In this document: positions 8,067 to 16,280 of the stretch, piece after piece | How positions within the stretch are numbered: the stretch's first letter is position 1 | Layout of the letters: each line of letters begins with the position of its first letter | Assembly (NCBI GenBank): GCA_045104975.1 | Contig: JBGCCY010000129.1 | Span: forward strand, 27,640 to 91,639 | Direction of reading: 5' to 3' | Length of the DNA stretch: 64,000 nt | Origin: CAJQQY01 sp045104975 | Lineage (GTDB): Bacteria; Bacteroidota; Bacteroidia; Chitinophagales; Saprospiraceae | Made by a program: the position numbers and the translations under genes | Notes under the pieces: generated by a model | The model's input: the letters and a program-made list of their open reading frames with translations, nothing else | Told to the model about the DNA's origin: nothing | Database searches by the model: none

Positions 8067-8135
8067 CTTAAATCAATGAAAGTATAAAGTCAAATAGAAG
8101 CAAACCCAAAACTCCCCTTGAGGGGGTGGGGGTTA
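8067..8135. repeat. CCCCTAAAGGGG-type dispersed repeat, copy B
   Basis: Same layout as the repeat at 4689-4757: aaatcaatgaaagta, a variable segment, acccaaaactcccctt, then a G-rich end. The TAA stop of the M28 peptidase gene (minus strand, 8133-8135) forms its last three bases. Confidence 0.75.
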
Positions 8136-9500
8136 CTGTCTTCGTCTCGGAATTAGCGTCGTCGGATATGAAATAAGACTCTCATGCCCATCCTTTCCAA
8201 CAGCCACCACTCCAAACAAATAATTATCAATTACTACATTTTTCAAAGTAGCCTCCGTAACTTTTCCAACAAATTTTGAAAATTGCCATTGCGGTGAAGT
8301 CGTATCTCTCCAATAAATTTTATAGCCAGCCACATCTTTATCCTTGACCTCCGTCCAACGTAAAGTAGTTGAAGGTTGCACGGCACCACCAATCATCACC
8401 CCTTCAGGAGCAGGAGGCGCCCAAGCCAAGGCAGCCAAATTAATTGCATTTACCGCCGTCAATTTTGAAGCATATTCAAAGTTGACATGTTCGATCACGT
8501 CGCCATATTTGATGCCATTTTCTTCTCGAATATCTTGATGTTGTTGGGTGTAATTTTCATGCGTTTCCATGATTCGAATTCCTGCAAAACCTTCATCATT
8601 AAATGGTCGGTGATGTCCACCTCGTCCAAAACGATCCAATCGATAGATCATCTTAGGTTTCATCATCGGCATATAAGTTGAAGTCATTCGATGCACATAC
8701 CGAGCGAGTTGTCGAGAAGGACCATCTACTTCACCACCATAGAATCGATGCCAAATTCTTTGTTGCTCATTCAAATCCACCGGTGTTGGTTCTGAAAATA
8801 TTCGGAAACTTCGATTGTCAATGACACCATCGATTCCTTTAATATTTCCAATCATGTCATTATTTAAAATTCCGATGATATTCCATTTTTCTTCCTTCGC
8901 CACTTTTGCCATATGCTTGCCACCAAAAAGCCCTTGCTCTTCGCCTGACAAACCGGTATAGATCACACTATTTTTAAATTTATATTTTGTCAAAAGTCTT
9001 GCAGCTTCGATTGTCCCTGCCATTCCCGAAGCATTATCATTCGCACCAGGCGAATCATCTTTTCCATTCAAAGGATCAGAAATTCGAGAATCAATATCGC
9101 CTGACATAATAACATATCGATTCGGATGATCCGTTCCTCGTTGAATCGCAACTACATTGACGACCCATGTATCTTTGTCAAATCGTCGATTGCCTTCTGC
9201 AGGAACTAAAGATCTTTGATAAAAAACTTCTAGGCAATTGCCACAGTCTTTTGAAATTTTGTCAAACTCCGCTTTGATCCAACGACGAGCTGCGCCGATT
9301 CCACGAGTTTGGGAAACGGTATCAGACAATGTATGTCGAGTTCCAAAATTGGCTAAAGTTCGAATATCCTTTTCGATTCGTTCCGCAGAGGAATTTTCGA
9401 TGATGTCATAAATTCTAGCATCAGTTTGCGACTGAACGAATAAAGGAAAGAGCAACATTAAAATTAATGCGACTAGCAGATTGGTTAATTGTTTTCTCAT
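8133..9500 (-). CDS. Secreted M28 family metallopeptidase
   Basis: A 455-residue exported peptidase with a signal peptide (about 1-25), a catalytic M28 domain (about 100-350) and a C-terminal fibronectin-like segment (about 363-450). Metal-site residues are visible as Asp155 (PGANDNASG), the Glu187-Glu188 pair (SGEEQGLFG), Asp215 (NNDMIGN) and His296/297 (RGGHHRPF). The first ligand, usually His in the HxDS motif, is Asp135 here (SGDIDSR). I recall the same variant in other M28 members, so activity is plausible. M28 enzymes are zinc amino- or carboxypeptidases. The product probably degrades peptides in the periplasm or outside the cell. The stop codon lies in dispersed repeat B. Confidence 0.9.
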   Translation of the reverse strand: MRKQLTNLLVALILMLLFPLFVQSQTDARIYDIIENSSAERIEKDIRTLANFGTRHTLSDTVSQTRGIGAARRWIKAEFDKISKDCGNCLEVFYQRSLVPAEGNRRFDKDTWVVNVVAIQRGTDHPNRYVIMSGDIDSRISDPLNGKDDSPGANDNASGMAGTIEAARLLTKYKFKNSVIYTGLSGEEQGLFGGKHMAKVAKEEKWNIIGILNNDMIGNIKGIDGVIDNRSFRIFSEPTPVDLNEQQRIWHRFYGGEVDGPSRQLARYVHRMTSTYMPMMKPKMIYRLDRFGRGGHHRPFNDEGFAGIRIMETHENYTQQHQDIREENGIKYGDVIEHVNFEYASKLTAVNAINLAALAWAPPAPEGVMIGGAVQPSTTLRWTEVKDKDVAGYKIYWRDTTSPQWQFSKFVGKVTEATLKNVVIDNYLFGVVAVGKDGHESLISYPTTLIPRRRQ

Positions 9501-9638
9501 TTATTAAACTTTTATAAAAAATCGATTGAATTTAGTCAAAATACTTTTAAAGCTTGAACATTTCCTTTCTAAATGTGTAAATTATATTTTTATAATATGT
9601 CGGATTAAAAATATTCTTGGACGATAAAAAAAATGTGA

Positions 9639-10823
9639 ATGAGTATATTTAAAAATATAAAAACCCAGATTTCGAAAGTAAAAAATAAAGCGGAAAAAGT
9701 AGGGAAATGGGTAAGCTTTGCGCAGCAAGTTCGGCCGTCGAAAGACTTCAATGAAAACCGATTGCCGTCGCCTCCAAATTACTCTAGCCGTCAAAGCTGG
9801 GCTGCACATCCTGAGGTCGCAAACAAATCGAACTTCGTTCCACTCGGAGTAGAAAAGACAAAACCGGAAGATTTAAAAGCAGATGTTTTCTTTATCCATC
9901 CAACTACTTTTTTTGGAAATAAAAATTGGAATGCATCTTTGAGTCATCCTGTAGCGAATACGATTGTAGACGAACTCATCATGTCAGGGCAAGCCTCTGT
10001 TTTTAATTCATGCTGTAGAATTTTTGCTCCTCGCTATCGACAAGCAACTTTTTATTCTTTTTTAGAAGGAGGAAGAAATGGGCAACGAGCACTCGATGTT
10101 GCGTACTCTGATGTAGCTCGCGCCTTTGATTTTTTTATCAATAACCTGAATGATGGGCGACCGTTTTTTATTGCAAGTCATAGCCAAGGAACTGTACACG
10201 CCATCAAATTATTGGAAGATAGGATTGATAAAACGGATTTGGTGAAAAGAATGGTGGCAGCTTATACTATTGGTTTTGAATTTCCAAAAGTGAAATTTGA
10301 AGAGGATTTAAAGAATATCAAACCGAGCCAAAGTGCGACGGATACACAATGTGTGATTGCTTACGATACTTATATTGAAGGAGCGAAACCACTTTCTGCA
10401 CTCGATAGAACTCAACTTCCTTTTTCCAAAAAAGATGGAACATGGGAATGGAAAAAACGAACTAAACATGCGACTTTTGCAACTAATCCAATCTCTTGGA
10501 AATCAAATGATGAGCTAGCGGATGCGTCACAACACTTAGGTGCAGTAAATAATGAGTATATAAAAAGTAATTTTAAATTAGATAGTTTACTTGACAAAGA
10601 AGTAGCAGAGATTGAAACGGCAAGATTATCTTCTATTTATGAAAATGAGGTTTCTGCAAGAGTTGGAGAGGATGGATATTTATATATATCAAAACCGATC
10701 CATCGACAATTTCGATTGATGTTGTTGCCGGGAGGGAATTATCATAATTATGATTACTCTTTATTTTATATGAATTTGCGAGAGAATGTGAAGGTGCGAT
10801 TGGAGGCTTTTTTAAATAAATAA
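9639..10823 (+). CDS. DUF3089 alpha/beta-hydrolase-like protein
   Basis: A 394-residue protein with the DUF3089 landmarks: ADVFFIHPTTFF (81-92), VFNSCCRIFAPRYRQATF (121-138), and the nucleophile elbow FIASHSQGT with Ser182. The C-terminal conserved block ISWKSNDELADASQHLGAVN is also present. The fold is that of a lipase-like alpha/beta hydrolase; substrates are unknown for the family. The N terminus (about 40 residues, lysine-rich) is not an obvious signal peptide. The gene is divergent from the M28 peptidase gene with a 138-bp AT-rich promoter region between them. A palindromic repeat follows its stop. Confidence 0.88.
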   Translation: MSIFKNIKTQISKVKNKAEKVGKWVSFAQQVRPSKDFNENRLPSPPNYSSRQSWAAHPEVANKSNFVPLGVEKTKPEDLKADVFFIHPTTFFGNKNWNASLSHPVANTIVDELIMSGQASVFNSCCRIFAPRYRQATFYSFLEGGRNGQRALDVAYSDVARAFDFFINNLNDGRPFFIASHSQGTVHAIKLLEDRIDKTDLVKRMVAAYTIGFEFPKVKFEEDLKNIKPSQSATDTQCVIAYDTYIEGAKPLSALDRTQLPFSKKDGTWEWKKRTKHATFATNPISWKSNDELADASQHLGAVNNEYIKSNFKLDSLLDKEVAEIETARLSSIYENEVSARVGEDGYLYISKPIHRQFRLMLLPGGNYHNYDYSLFYMNLRENVKVRLEAFLNK

Positions 10824-10851
10824 AATTACTAGGAAATACAACAAGAAGATA

Positions 10852-10959
10852 ATTTTAACCACAGAGAACACAGAGAGTGGACACGGAGGAAATAGAGTTT
10901 TAAATATGAATTCCTCTGATCTCTCTGTGTCCGGTCTCAGTTTTCTCTGTGGTTAAAAT
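10852..10959. repeat. ACCACAGAGAA inverted-repeat element
   Basis: Perfect 17-bp arms, attttaaccacagagaa (10852-10868) and ttctctgtggttaaaat (10943-10959), enclose a second complementary pair (cacagagag with ctctctgtg). Repeats with the words accacagag and cacggagg are widespread in bacterial intergenic DNA. It sits between convergent genes and may also terminate transcription. Confidence 0.75.
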
Positions 10960-10977
10960 CAGACAAAAGGGAGAAGT

Positions 10978-11601
10978 TTAGAATTTTTCTTTTTGAAAAA
11001 ACAAAAACGCTTCCTTAAATTTTTCAAAATCAGCTTCCGCATTTTTTCCAAGCAACTTGAAATCAATTTTTTGAGAAAACCGACCAAGCCTTCCTGTCAT
11101 AAATTCTCGCCACAAAACATTTTCCATCAAAGCATTCTTCCCCTCACTTTCAATACTCATCATGGATTGGTTTAAATCTTTTTTATGAAAAGCGAAATCA
11201 ATAGTGTCCGTCAAATCTATCAAAACAAATCCTCTAAATAAATTGAAAGTTTCAGTCTCCGATTTTTCCGAAGGTTTATACTGCGCCACATCAAAAAGAA
11301 TGATGAAATCTTCAGCAGGTTGTGCTTGTCGTTCTGACCATTTATTTAGACGATTTTGCGCCCACTCTTTTTTCATTTCAAAATAATAAACCTCCATATC
11401 AGCAGGAGCTGTTTTTTCTCTTTCGGTGAGTTCATTTTTATGTTCAGCACATATTTTTTGATTAGAGTGAAAAACGCAAAATCCAATTTGATGAACTGCT
11501 TTTTTTAAATCATTCCAATCAGAATTTATTTTGGGTACAGTTTGTCCAAAAGTAATGTTAGAGAAGAAATAAAGTAAAATAATGATAATTTTAGATTTCA
11601 T
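10978..11601 (-). CDS. Secreted protein of unknown function
   Basis: A 207-residue exported protein with a clear signal peptide (MKSKIIIILLYFFSNITFGQ). The mature part is helical and rich in Lys, Glu and aromatic residues; it has a pair of cysteines early on (GFCVFHSNQKICAEH) that could form a disulphide. A hydrophobic strand FIILFDVAQY and a later FLFFQKEKF end are the only other landmarks. I recognise no family. It is convergent with the DUF3089 gene and divergent from the SGNH-PKD gene. Confidence 0.65.
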   Translation of the reverse strand: MKSKIIIILLYFFSNITFGQTVPKINSDWNDLKKAVHQIGFCVFHSNQKICAEHKNELTEREKTAPADMEVYYFEMKKEWAQNRLNKWSERQAQPAEDFIILFDVAQYKPSEKSETETFNLFRGFVLIDLTDTIDFAFHKKDLNQSMMSIESEGKNALMENVLWREFMTGRLGRFSQKIDFKLLGKNAEADFEKFKEAFLFFQKEKF

Positions 11602-11731
11602 AATCCAATATTTAATTAATTTCTGGAATGGGATTGTTTAGTTCACAAAAATAAAACGATTGATTCTTTATTTTCATTATAAGTACTGAGACACAATTAT
11701 TGAATTCTCTGATTTTTTAAATTGAAAAAAC

Positions 11732-12985
11732 ATGAAAAACCTTTTACTCCTTTTAGCTTTATTTTTTTCCCTAAACCTTTATGCTCAAAATAAAAAAATT
11801 CTCTTCATTGGGAATAGTTATACTGGAGTGAATAATCTTCCTCAGTTAGTTTATAATGTTGCGGTTTCTGTTGGCGATACATTGATTTATGACAAACACA
11901 CACCGGGAGGTGCTCGACTAATGCACCATGCAACCAATGCTACCGCGCTTGCAAAAATTAGTTCTGATGATTGGGATCATGTTGTACTTCAAGCCCAAAG
12001 TCAAGAACCTTCTTTTTCAGATACACAAGTAGCAACTGAGGTTTTTCCTTATGCAGAAATTTTGTGCGATTCTATCCGAACGAATAATGAATGTACTCGA
12101 CCAATATTTTATATGACTTGGGGAAGAGAAAATGGAGACGCTTCAAATTGTGCGGTTTGGCCACCTGTCTGCACATATGAAGGAATGGACAGTCTATTAA
12201 ATTTAAGGTATAGAATGATGGGAAATGACAATGACGCATATGTCTCCCCTGTGGGCGCAGTTTGGAATTACATTCGAGCTAATTATCCTGATATTGATTT
12301 GTATAGCAATGATGGATCACATCCATCTATTGCTGGATCGTATGCTGCGGCGTGTACATTTTATAGTATTATTTTTAGAAAAGATCCTACATTAATTTCA
12401 TTCAATTCTTCTTTGTCGGATACTGATGCAGATGCAATTAAAGTGGCTGCAAAAATTATAGCTTTCGATGATTTACTAGAATGGAATGTTGGTGAGTTCG
12501 ATCCAGTAGCCAATTTTTCATTTACTCAAAATGAGACTGAAATCACTTTTATGAATAGCTCTGGAAATGCTGATTCTTTTCAATGGAGTTTTGGAGATGG
12601 TGTCATTTCAAATGAGGAAAATCCAACTCATGTTTTTCAAAATAACAATACATTTACAATTCAATTAATCGCAGAGAGATGTGGGCTTACTGATACGACC
12701 TCAATCGAAATAGCGATTGAAGTGGTTGCTATAAAAGATTTTCTAGCTTCTAAAATAAACATTTTTCCAAATCCAACTAAAAATAAGATCAATGTAAACG
12801 GTATTCCTAATTCATCAATCATTACCCTGGTAGATGGATTTGGAAAAGAATGGAAACGGATTAATCATTCTACAAAAAGTATATTAGAATTTAATTTATC
12901 AGAATTAAGTCAAGGAATCTATTTTATAAAGATTGAAAACAAGCACGGAGAATTACTTTTTGTTGAAAAAATAATTAAAAACTAA
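11732..12985 (+). CDS. SGNH-like secreted protein with PKD and T9SS sorting domains
   Basis: A 417-residue protein with a signal peptide (1-19). The N-terminal domain (about 20-250) has the SGNH/DUF4886 pattern: nucleophile motif FIGNSYT with Ser29, and DGSHPS with Asp194 and His197 as the likely rest of the triad. Then comes a PKD domain (about 258-330, QWSFGDG...ENPTHVF) and a type A T9SS sorting domain (about 343-417, IFPNPTKNKINV...GIYFIKIENKHG). It is therefore expected to be secreted by T9SS and anchored or released at the surface, where it could hydrolyse esters, for example acetyl groups on polysaccharide. The substrate is inference; the domain order is visible in the sequence. Confidence 0.85.
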   Translation: MKNLLLLLALFFSLNLYAQNKKILFIGNSYTGVNNLPQLVYNVAVSVGDTLIYDKHTPGGARLMHHATNATALAKISSDDWDHVVLQAQSQEPSFSDTQVATEVFPYAEILCDSIRTNNECTRPIFYMTWGRENGDASNCAVWPPVCTYEGMDSLLNLRYRMMGNDNDAYVSPVGAVWNYIRANYPDIDLYSNDGSHPSIAGSYAAACTFYSIIFRKDPTLISFNSSLSDTDADAIKVAAKIIAFDDLLEWNVGEFDPVANFSFTQNETEITFMNSSGNADSFQWSFGDGVISNEENPTHVFQNNNTFTIQLIAERCGLTDTTSIEIAIEVVAIKDFLASKINIFPNPTKNKINVNGIPNSSIITLVDGFGKEWKRINHSTKSILEFNLSELSQGIYFIKIENKHGELLFVEKIIKN

Positions 12986-13060
12986 CAAGACAAATTGTAG
13001 CAGAAAAAAGAACCAGGTCTATTGTGGAAAATAAAAAGATGAGCCATCCTTGTTGGTAGT

Positions 13061-13137
13061 AATACCATTTAGTCAGGGTAGGAGGTGGGTACTTTTCCAA
13101 AAAAAATAATTACCGTTTTTCCTAACTAAATGGCATT
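13061..13137. repeat. Inverted repeat between convergent genes
   Basis: Arms aataccatttagtcagg (13061-13077) and cctaactaaatggcatt (13121-13137) match at 15 of 17 positions. They lie between the SGNH-PKD gene (+) and an outer-membrane protein gene (-), where a terminator is expected. Confidence 0.6.
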
Positions 13138-13152
13138 GATACAAGAGGTTAC

Positions 13153-13686
13153 TTAAAATCCATATCCAATGGTAAAGTTACTTTCTATCTGAGCAGGCTC
13201 TAGATCTATATCCAATGAAGCAGATAAGGCGATGGATATGCCTATCGACCATTTATCTTTGACAAGTGTACTCACGCCCAATCCTGCATTTAAAGAAAAG
13301 AAACTGACCTCTGCACCTCTGTCATTACCAAACGGGTATCCTAAAGGGATTAATTCATTTTTTGAGTTTAATTGATTGTAGGAAAAACCTGAAGTAAGAA
13401 AGAAACCTTTAAATACTTGTTTAGGATAAAATTTTACATTTGGATTGACAAAGATTCGACGATACAAATTACTCGAACCATAATTGAATGTTCCACCGAT
13501 GGAGAACCTTTCATTTATTTTAGCTTCCGTTCCAATACCATAGGCAATGGGTGTTTCAAAATCGTCAATATAAGAATAAGCAAAATTTAGATTGATAAAA
13601 ATCTCAGGTGATGGACTAGGATCTTCTTGTGTGAATCCGAAATTAGAACAAAATAAAATTAGAAAAAGGGAGATTAGATTTTTCAT
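13153..13686 (-). CDS. Small outer-membrane beta-barrel protein
   Basis: A 177-residue exported protein with a signal peptide ending FGFTQ (about 1-19). The mature part alternates polar and hydrophobic residues in short amphipathic strands separated by turns (INLNFAYSYIDDF, GGTFNYGSSNLY, GFFLTSGFSYNQL, SIGISIALSASLDI) and ends with an aromatic residue (TIGYGF). This is the signature of an eight-stranded barrel of the OmpW/OmpX or PF13568 type. Function is unknown. It stands alone, convergent with the SGNH-PKD gene. Confidence 0.75.
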   Translation of the reverse strand: MKNLISLFLILFCSNFGFTQEDPSPSPEIFINLNFAYSYIDDFETPIAYGIGTEAKINERFSIGGTFNYGSSNLYRRIFVNPNVKFYPKQVFKGFFLTSGFSYNQLNSKNELIPLGYPFGNDRGAEVSFFSLNAGLGVSTLVKDKWSIGISIALSASLDIDLEPAQIESNFTIGYGF

Positions 13687-13836
13687 ATAAATTTAATTTG
13701 AAGTTTATTTTTTTAGCATGTATTATTATAGACTGTTTTTAACATGATTTTGTTGAGTCAATAATGGATTTTTTATGCGTTTTTCTCAAATTAGGAGTAT
13801 CATTAATTTTATTCCTAATTTAGAATCGCGATTAAT

Positions 13837-14385
13837 TTACTCGTAAACAATGGCTACGACCTCAACAATAATTCTTAAGTTTTTTAAATCATGATTGTTT
13901 TCAATTCCAAAATAGAGTGTCTCTTGATCCATGTTTTCTGTACTGATATAACCTGAACGAGATTTATTATTGATAAATTTTTCGTTGTAATTGTAAGACC
14001 CACAATTATTGAATGATTGGATATTTTCATTACCACTCATCAAGTACAAATTAAAACTTCGATTAGTACTATTCGGATTTATATAGTCAGCAATTTTTGT
14101 TGGGTCATGCTTTTTAGATAGGTATTTTACCTCATCTAAAAGCATCTTTTGTGGAGATTTAAAGTCTGATTTTTTTACTGCTCTCACAGAATAGATTATT
14201 CCTTTTGAGTTTTTAGGCAAATCAATTGGGATAAAATCTTTGTTGTTGCATTGCCATTTGTTTAAAGTAGATTTGATATGAATGCTTTTAGTTTCGTCTT
14301 CAAATACATCTACAAATGAAGGAACGGATTCCGTGTTTAAAGCAAAGGAACAAATTAGGAAACAGATAGAAGTAATGAAATTCAT
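13837..14385 (-). CDS. Secreted protein of unknown function
   Basis: A 182-residue exported protein. Residues 1-16 form a hydrophobic signal (MNFITSICFLICSFAL). The mature chain is rich in Asn, Ser and Lys, has few cysteines (KWQCNNKD, NNCGSYNY) and ends in hydrophobic strands (LRIIVEVVAIVYE). No family is recognised. A weak stem (aaattagga at 13788-13796 with tcctaattt at 13813-13821) lies just after the gene and may terminate it. It is divergent from the HTH regulator gene with a 214-bp gap. Confidence 0.6.
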   Translation of the reverse strand: MNFITSICFLICSFALNTESVPSFVDVFEDETKSIHIKSTLNKWQCNNKDFIPIDLPKNSKGIIYSVRAVKKSDFKSPQKMLLDEVKYLSKKHDPTKIADYINPNSTNRSFNLYLMSGNENIQSFNNCGSYNYNEKFINNKSRSGYISTENMDQETLYFGIENNHDLKNLRIIVEVVAIVYE

Positions 14386-14599
14386 AATGTAATTGTTTTG
14401 TTGGTGAATAATTTATAACAAGACAATGTGATTAGAATTTTCCCCTATGCAGCAGTAATAAATTGAAGTTTGAAAATAGACTAAGAAACAAAATGGAAAA
14501 TAATATGTACTTACGTATAAGTATTGTTTTGTAATATAAAACAACCTAGCCCCAGTTTTCCTTTCGTTTTCGTATTTTAGATAATTAAAAATAAAAGTC

Positions 14600-15163
14600 A
14601 TGAAAAAAGATATTCGAAGTTATAGAGAAAGCTTAGGTTTTACCCAAGCTGAGTTAGCCGAAAAAACAAATTTATCCATCAGGACAATTCAACGAGTTGA
14701 GTCAGGAGCAACCATTCCAAAAGGACATACGCTTAAAGTTTTATCAGAAGCATTTGGTGTTGAAAAAGAAGAATTATTGGAAACATTTAGTTCTGAAAAT
14801 TTAGCATCGGAGAGTGAGGTGAGGATGAAATTAATCAACCTATCCTCCTTGTCTTTTTTAATGGGAATTCCTTTTGGAAATATCTTTGTTCCATATTTTT
14901 TTTGGAATAAATATAGAGCAGATACGATAGTCGATAAAGTAGGAAGAAGCGTGCTTAATTTTCAAATTATTTGGACAGTAAGTAGCTGTTTGCTTTTAAT
15001 CGTCAGTCCCTTTTTACAAGGTTTCTTTCCAAATGATTTTACGTTGATTTTATATGTAGGTCTGCTCGCAATATGTGTAAATATATTTTTTATTATAAAA
15101 ACTGCCATTTCTTTGAACGCTTCACAATATGATATTTTACCTTTAAAATTAAGACTTTTTTAA
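14600..15163 (+). CDS. XRE-type HTH regulator with DUF4870-like membrane domain
   Basis: A 187-residue protein in two parts. Residues 1-62 form an XRE/Cro helix-turn-helix (LGFTQAELAEKTNLSIRTIQRVESG). Residues about 75-180 hold three or more hydrophobic helices with the DUF4870 pattern (LMGIPFGNIFVPYFFW, VGRSVLNFQIIW). This couples a DNA-binding domain to the membrane, a known architecture in Bacteroidota. The target genes are unknown; autoregulation or control of the divergent secreted protein are possible. The sequence tattttag about 35 bp before the start is a weak match to the -7 box. Confidence 0.85.
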   Translation: MKKDIRSYRESLGFTQAELAEKTNLSIRTIQRVESGATIPKGHTLKVLSEAFGVEKEELLETFSSENLASESEVRMKLINLSSLSFLMGIPFGNIFVPYFFWNKYRADTIVDKVGRSVLNFQIIWTVSSCLLLIVSPFLQGFFPNDFTLILYVGLLAICVNIFFIIKTAISLNASQYDILPLKLRLF

Positions 15164-15247
15164 AAATGTCAGGTTATTGGCGGTAGTCTGTCGTGTTGTT
15201 CAAAGTAGCAATTCTTCATCTTTGATTTTATTTAATCAATATAAAAG

Positions 15248-16210
15248 ATGAAAACTTTAAAAATTATTGGTCTTAGCCTTGTTGGATTAATTATCGTATT
15301 AGTCATCGGTGCTTACTTTTTTGTAAAGAAAAAACTGACACCTGATCCGAATTATCTGGAGTTGACAGAAAGCAGTAATTCCATTCCAATCAAATGGATT
15401 GCATCCGAGTACAGTCCAATTGCTGTTTTATTACTTCCGATCAAATTTGAAGGAATTCCTAAGACTTTTTATATGCAATTTGATACTGGTTCTCCTAGTA
15501 CTTTGTTGAGGAGGCAAGCTATGATTTCTATCCAAGAAAAATATCCCAATCAAATTTCAATTGATACTAATGCTGTTAGAATTGAAACTGGATTTCACTT
15601 AGGAGAGATGGAAGTTTTTTCAAAAAAAATGAAATTATACGATCGAGGAAATAAACCAATTAATTGGAATGATACTTCAAAAGTTATTGTAGTTGGAACC
15701 CTTGGTGGAGATATGATTGATAAAAAAATCACCGTCATGGATTTTAAAAATGGTTGCGTTTATTTTGGGAATGAGGTGCCTGACGAATATCAATCAAATC
15801 TCAAATGGGAAAAATTAATTTATAAAAAACGAAGGACAATGTTTCCTGCGGTAGTGGCTGGAAGAAAAGGCAAAATGATGCATGATACAGGGACAAGTGG
15901 GTTTGAATTAATTACCAATAAAAAAACTTGGAAAAAACTCTCTAAAAAAAATGCAATACCAGTTGAAGCGTTTAAAGTGAGATCGTGGAAAAGAGAATTG
16001 ACTGCCTATAATATTGAAAGTGATGGAGTATTGAACTTCCCAACAGATACCATTAACTTAACTCAAGTAACTTATATCAAAGGAGCTTCATTTATGCAAA
16101 ATGCTTTGATGCGATCACTTGGAATGGGAGGGATGATTGGTAATCAAGTTTTTATGGATAGGGTTTTGATTTTGGATTGTAGGAATAAAAAATATGCGAT
16201 TATTAATTGA
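15248..16210 (+). CDS. Membrane-anchored protein with two aspartic-protease DTG motifs
   Basis: A 320-residue protein with one N-terminal transmembrane helix (about 7-26) and a soluble part outside the membrane. Two DTG triads are present: FDTGSPSTLL with Asp79, and HDTGTSGFEL with Asp213. Each is followed in its own half by the hydrophobic-hydrophobic-Gly element of aspartic proteases (GTLGGDMIDKKITVMDF and GGMIGNQVFMDRVLILD). The repeat suggests a bilobed, pepsin-like arrangement in one chain. The family is not certain: it could be a non-peptidase beta-barrel relative. It lies 84 bp after the HTH regulator, on the same strand. Confidence 0.7.
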   Translation: MKTLKIIGLSLVGLIIVLVIGAYFFVKKKLTPDPNYLELTESSNSIPIKWIASEYSPIAVLLLPIKFEGIPKTFYMQFDTGSPSTLLRRQAMISIQEKYPNQISIDTNAVRIETGFHLGEMEVFSKKMKLYDRGNKPINWNDTSKVIVVGTLGGDMIDKKITVMDFKNGCVYFGNEVPDEYQSNLKWEKLIYKKRRTMFPAVVAGRKGKMMHDTGTSGFELITNKKTWKKLSKKNAIPVEAFKVRSWKRELTAYNIESDGVLNFPTDTINLTQVTYIKGASFMQNALMRSLGMGGMIGNQVFMDRVLILDCRNKKYAIIN

Positions 16211-16214
16211 TTTA

Positions 16215-16280
16215 AAATAAAAGATGAGTCATCCCGAACTTTGGTTTTTCAAAAAAATCGAGATGACTCATCTTTTATTT
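16215..16280. terminator. Bidirectional terminator, 19-bp perfect arms
   Basis: aaataaaagatgagtcatc (16215-16233) pairs exactly with gatgactcatcttttattt (16262-16280). It separates the convergent protease-like (+) and desaturase (-) genes and overlaps the end of the latter. Confidence 0.85.

Noticed and set aside
10852..10959. CRISPR or tandem repeat
   Set aside because: The words are inverted, not spaced direct repeats, so the structure is a palindromic element.
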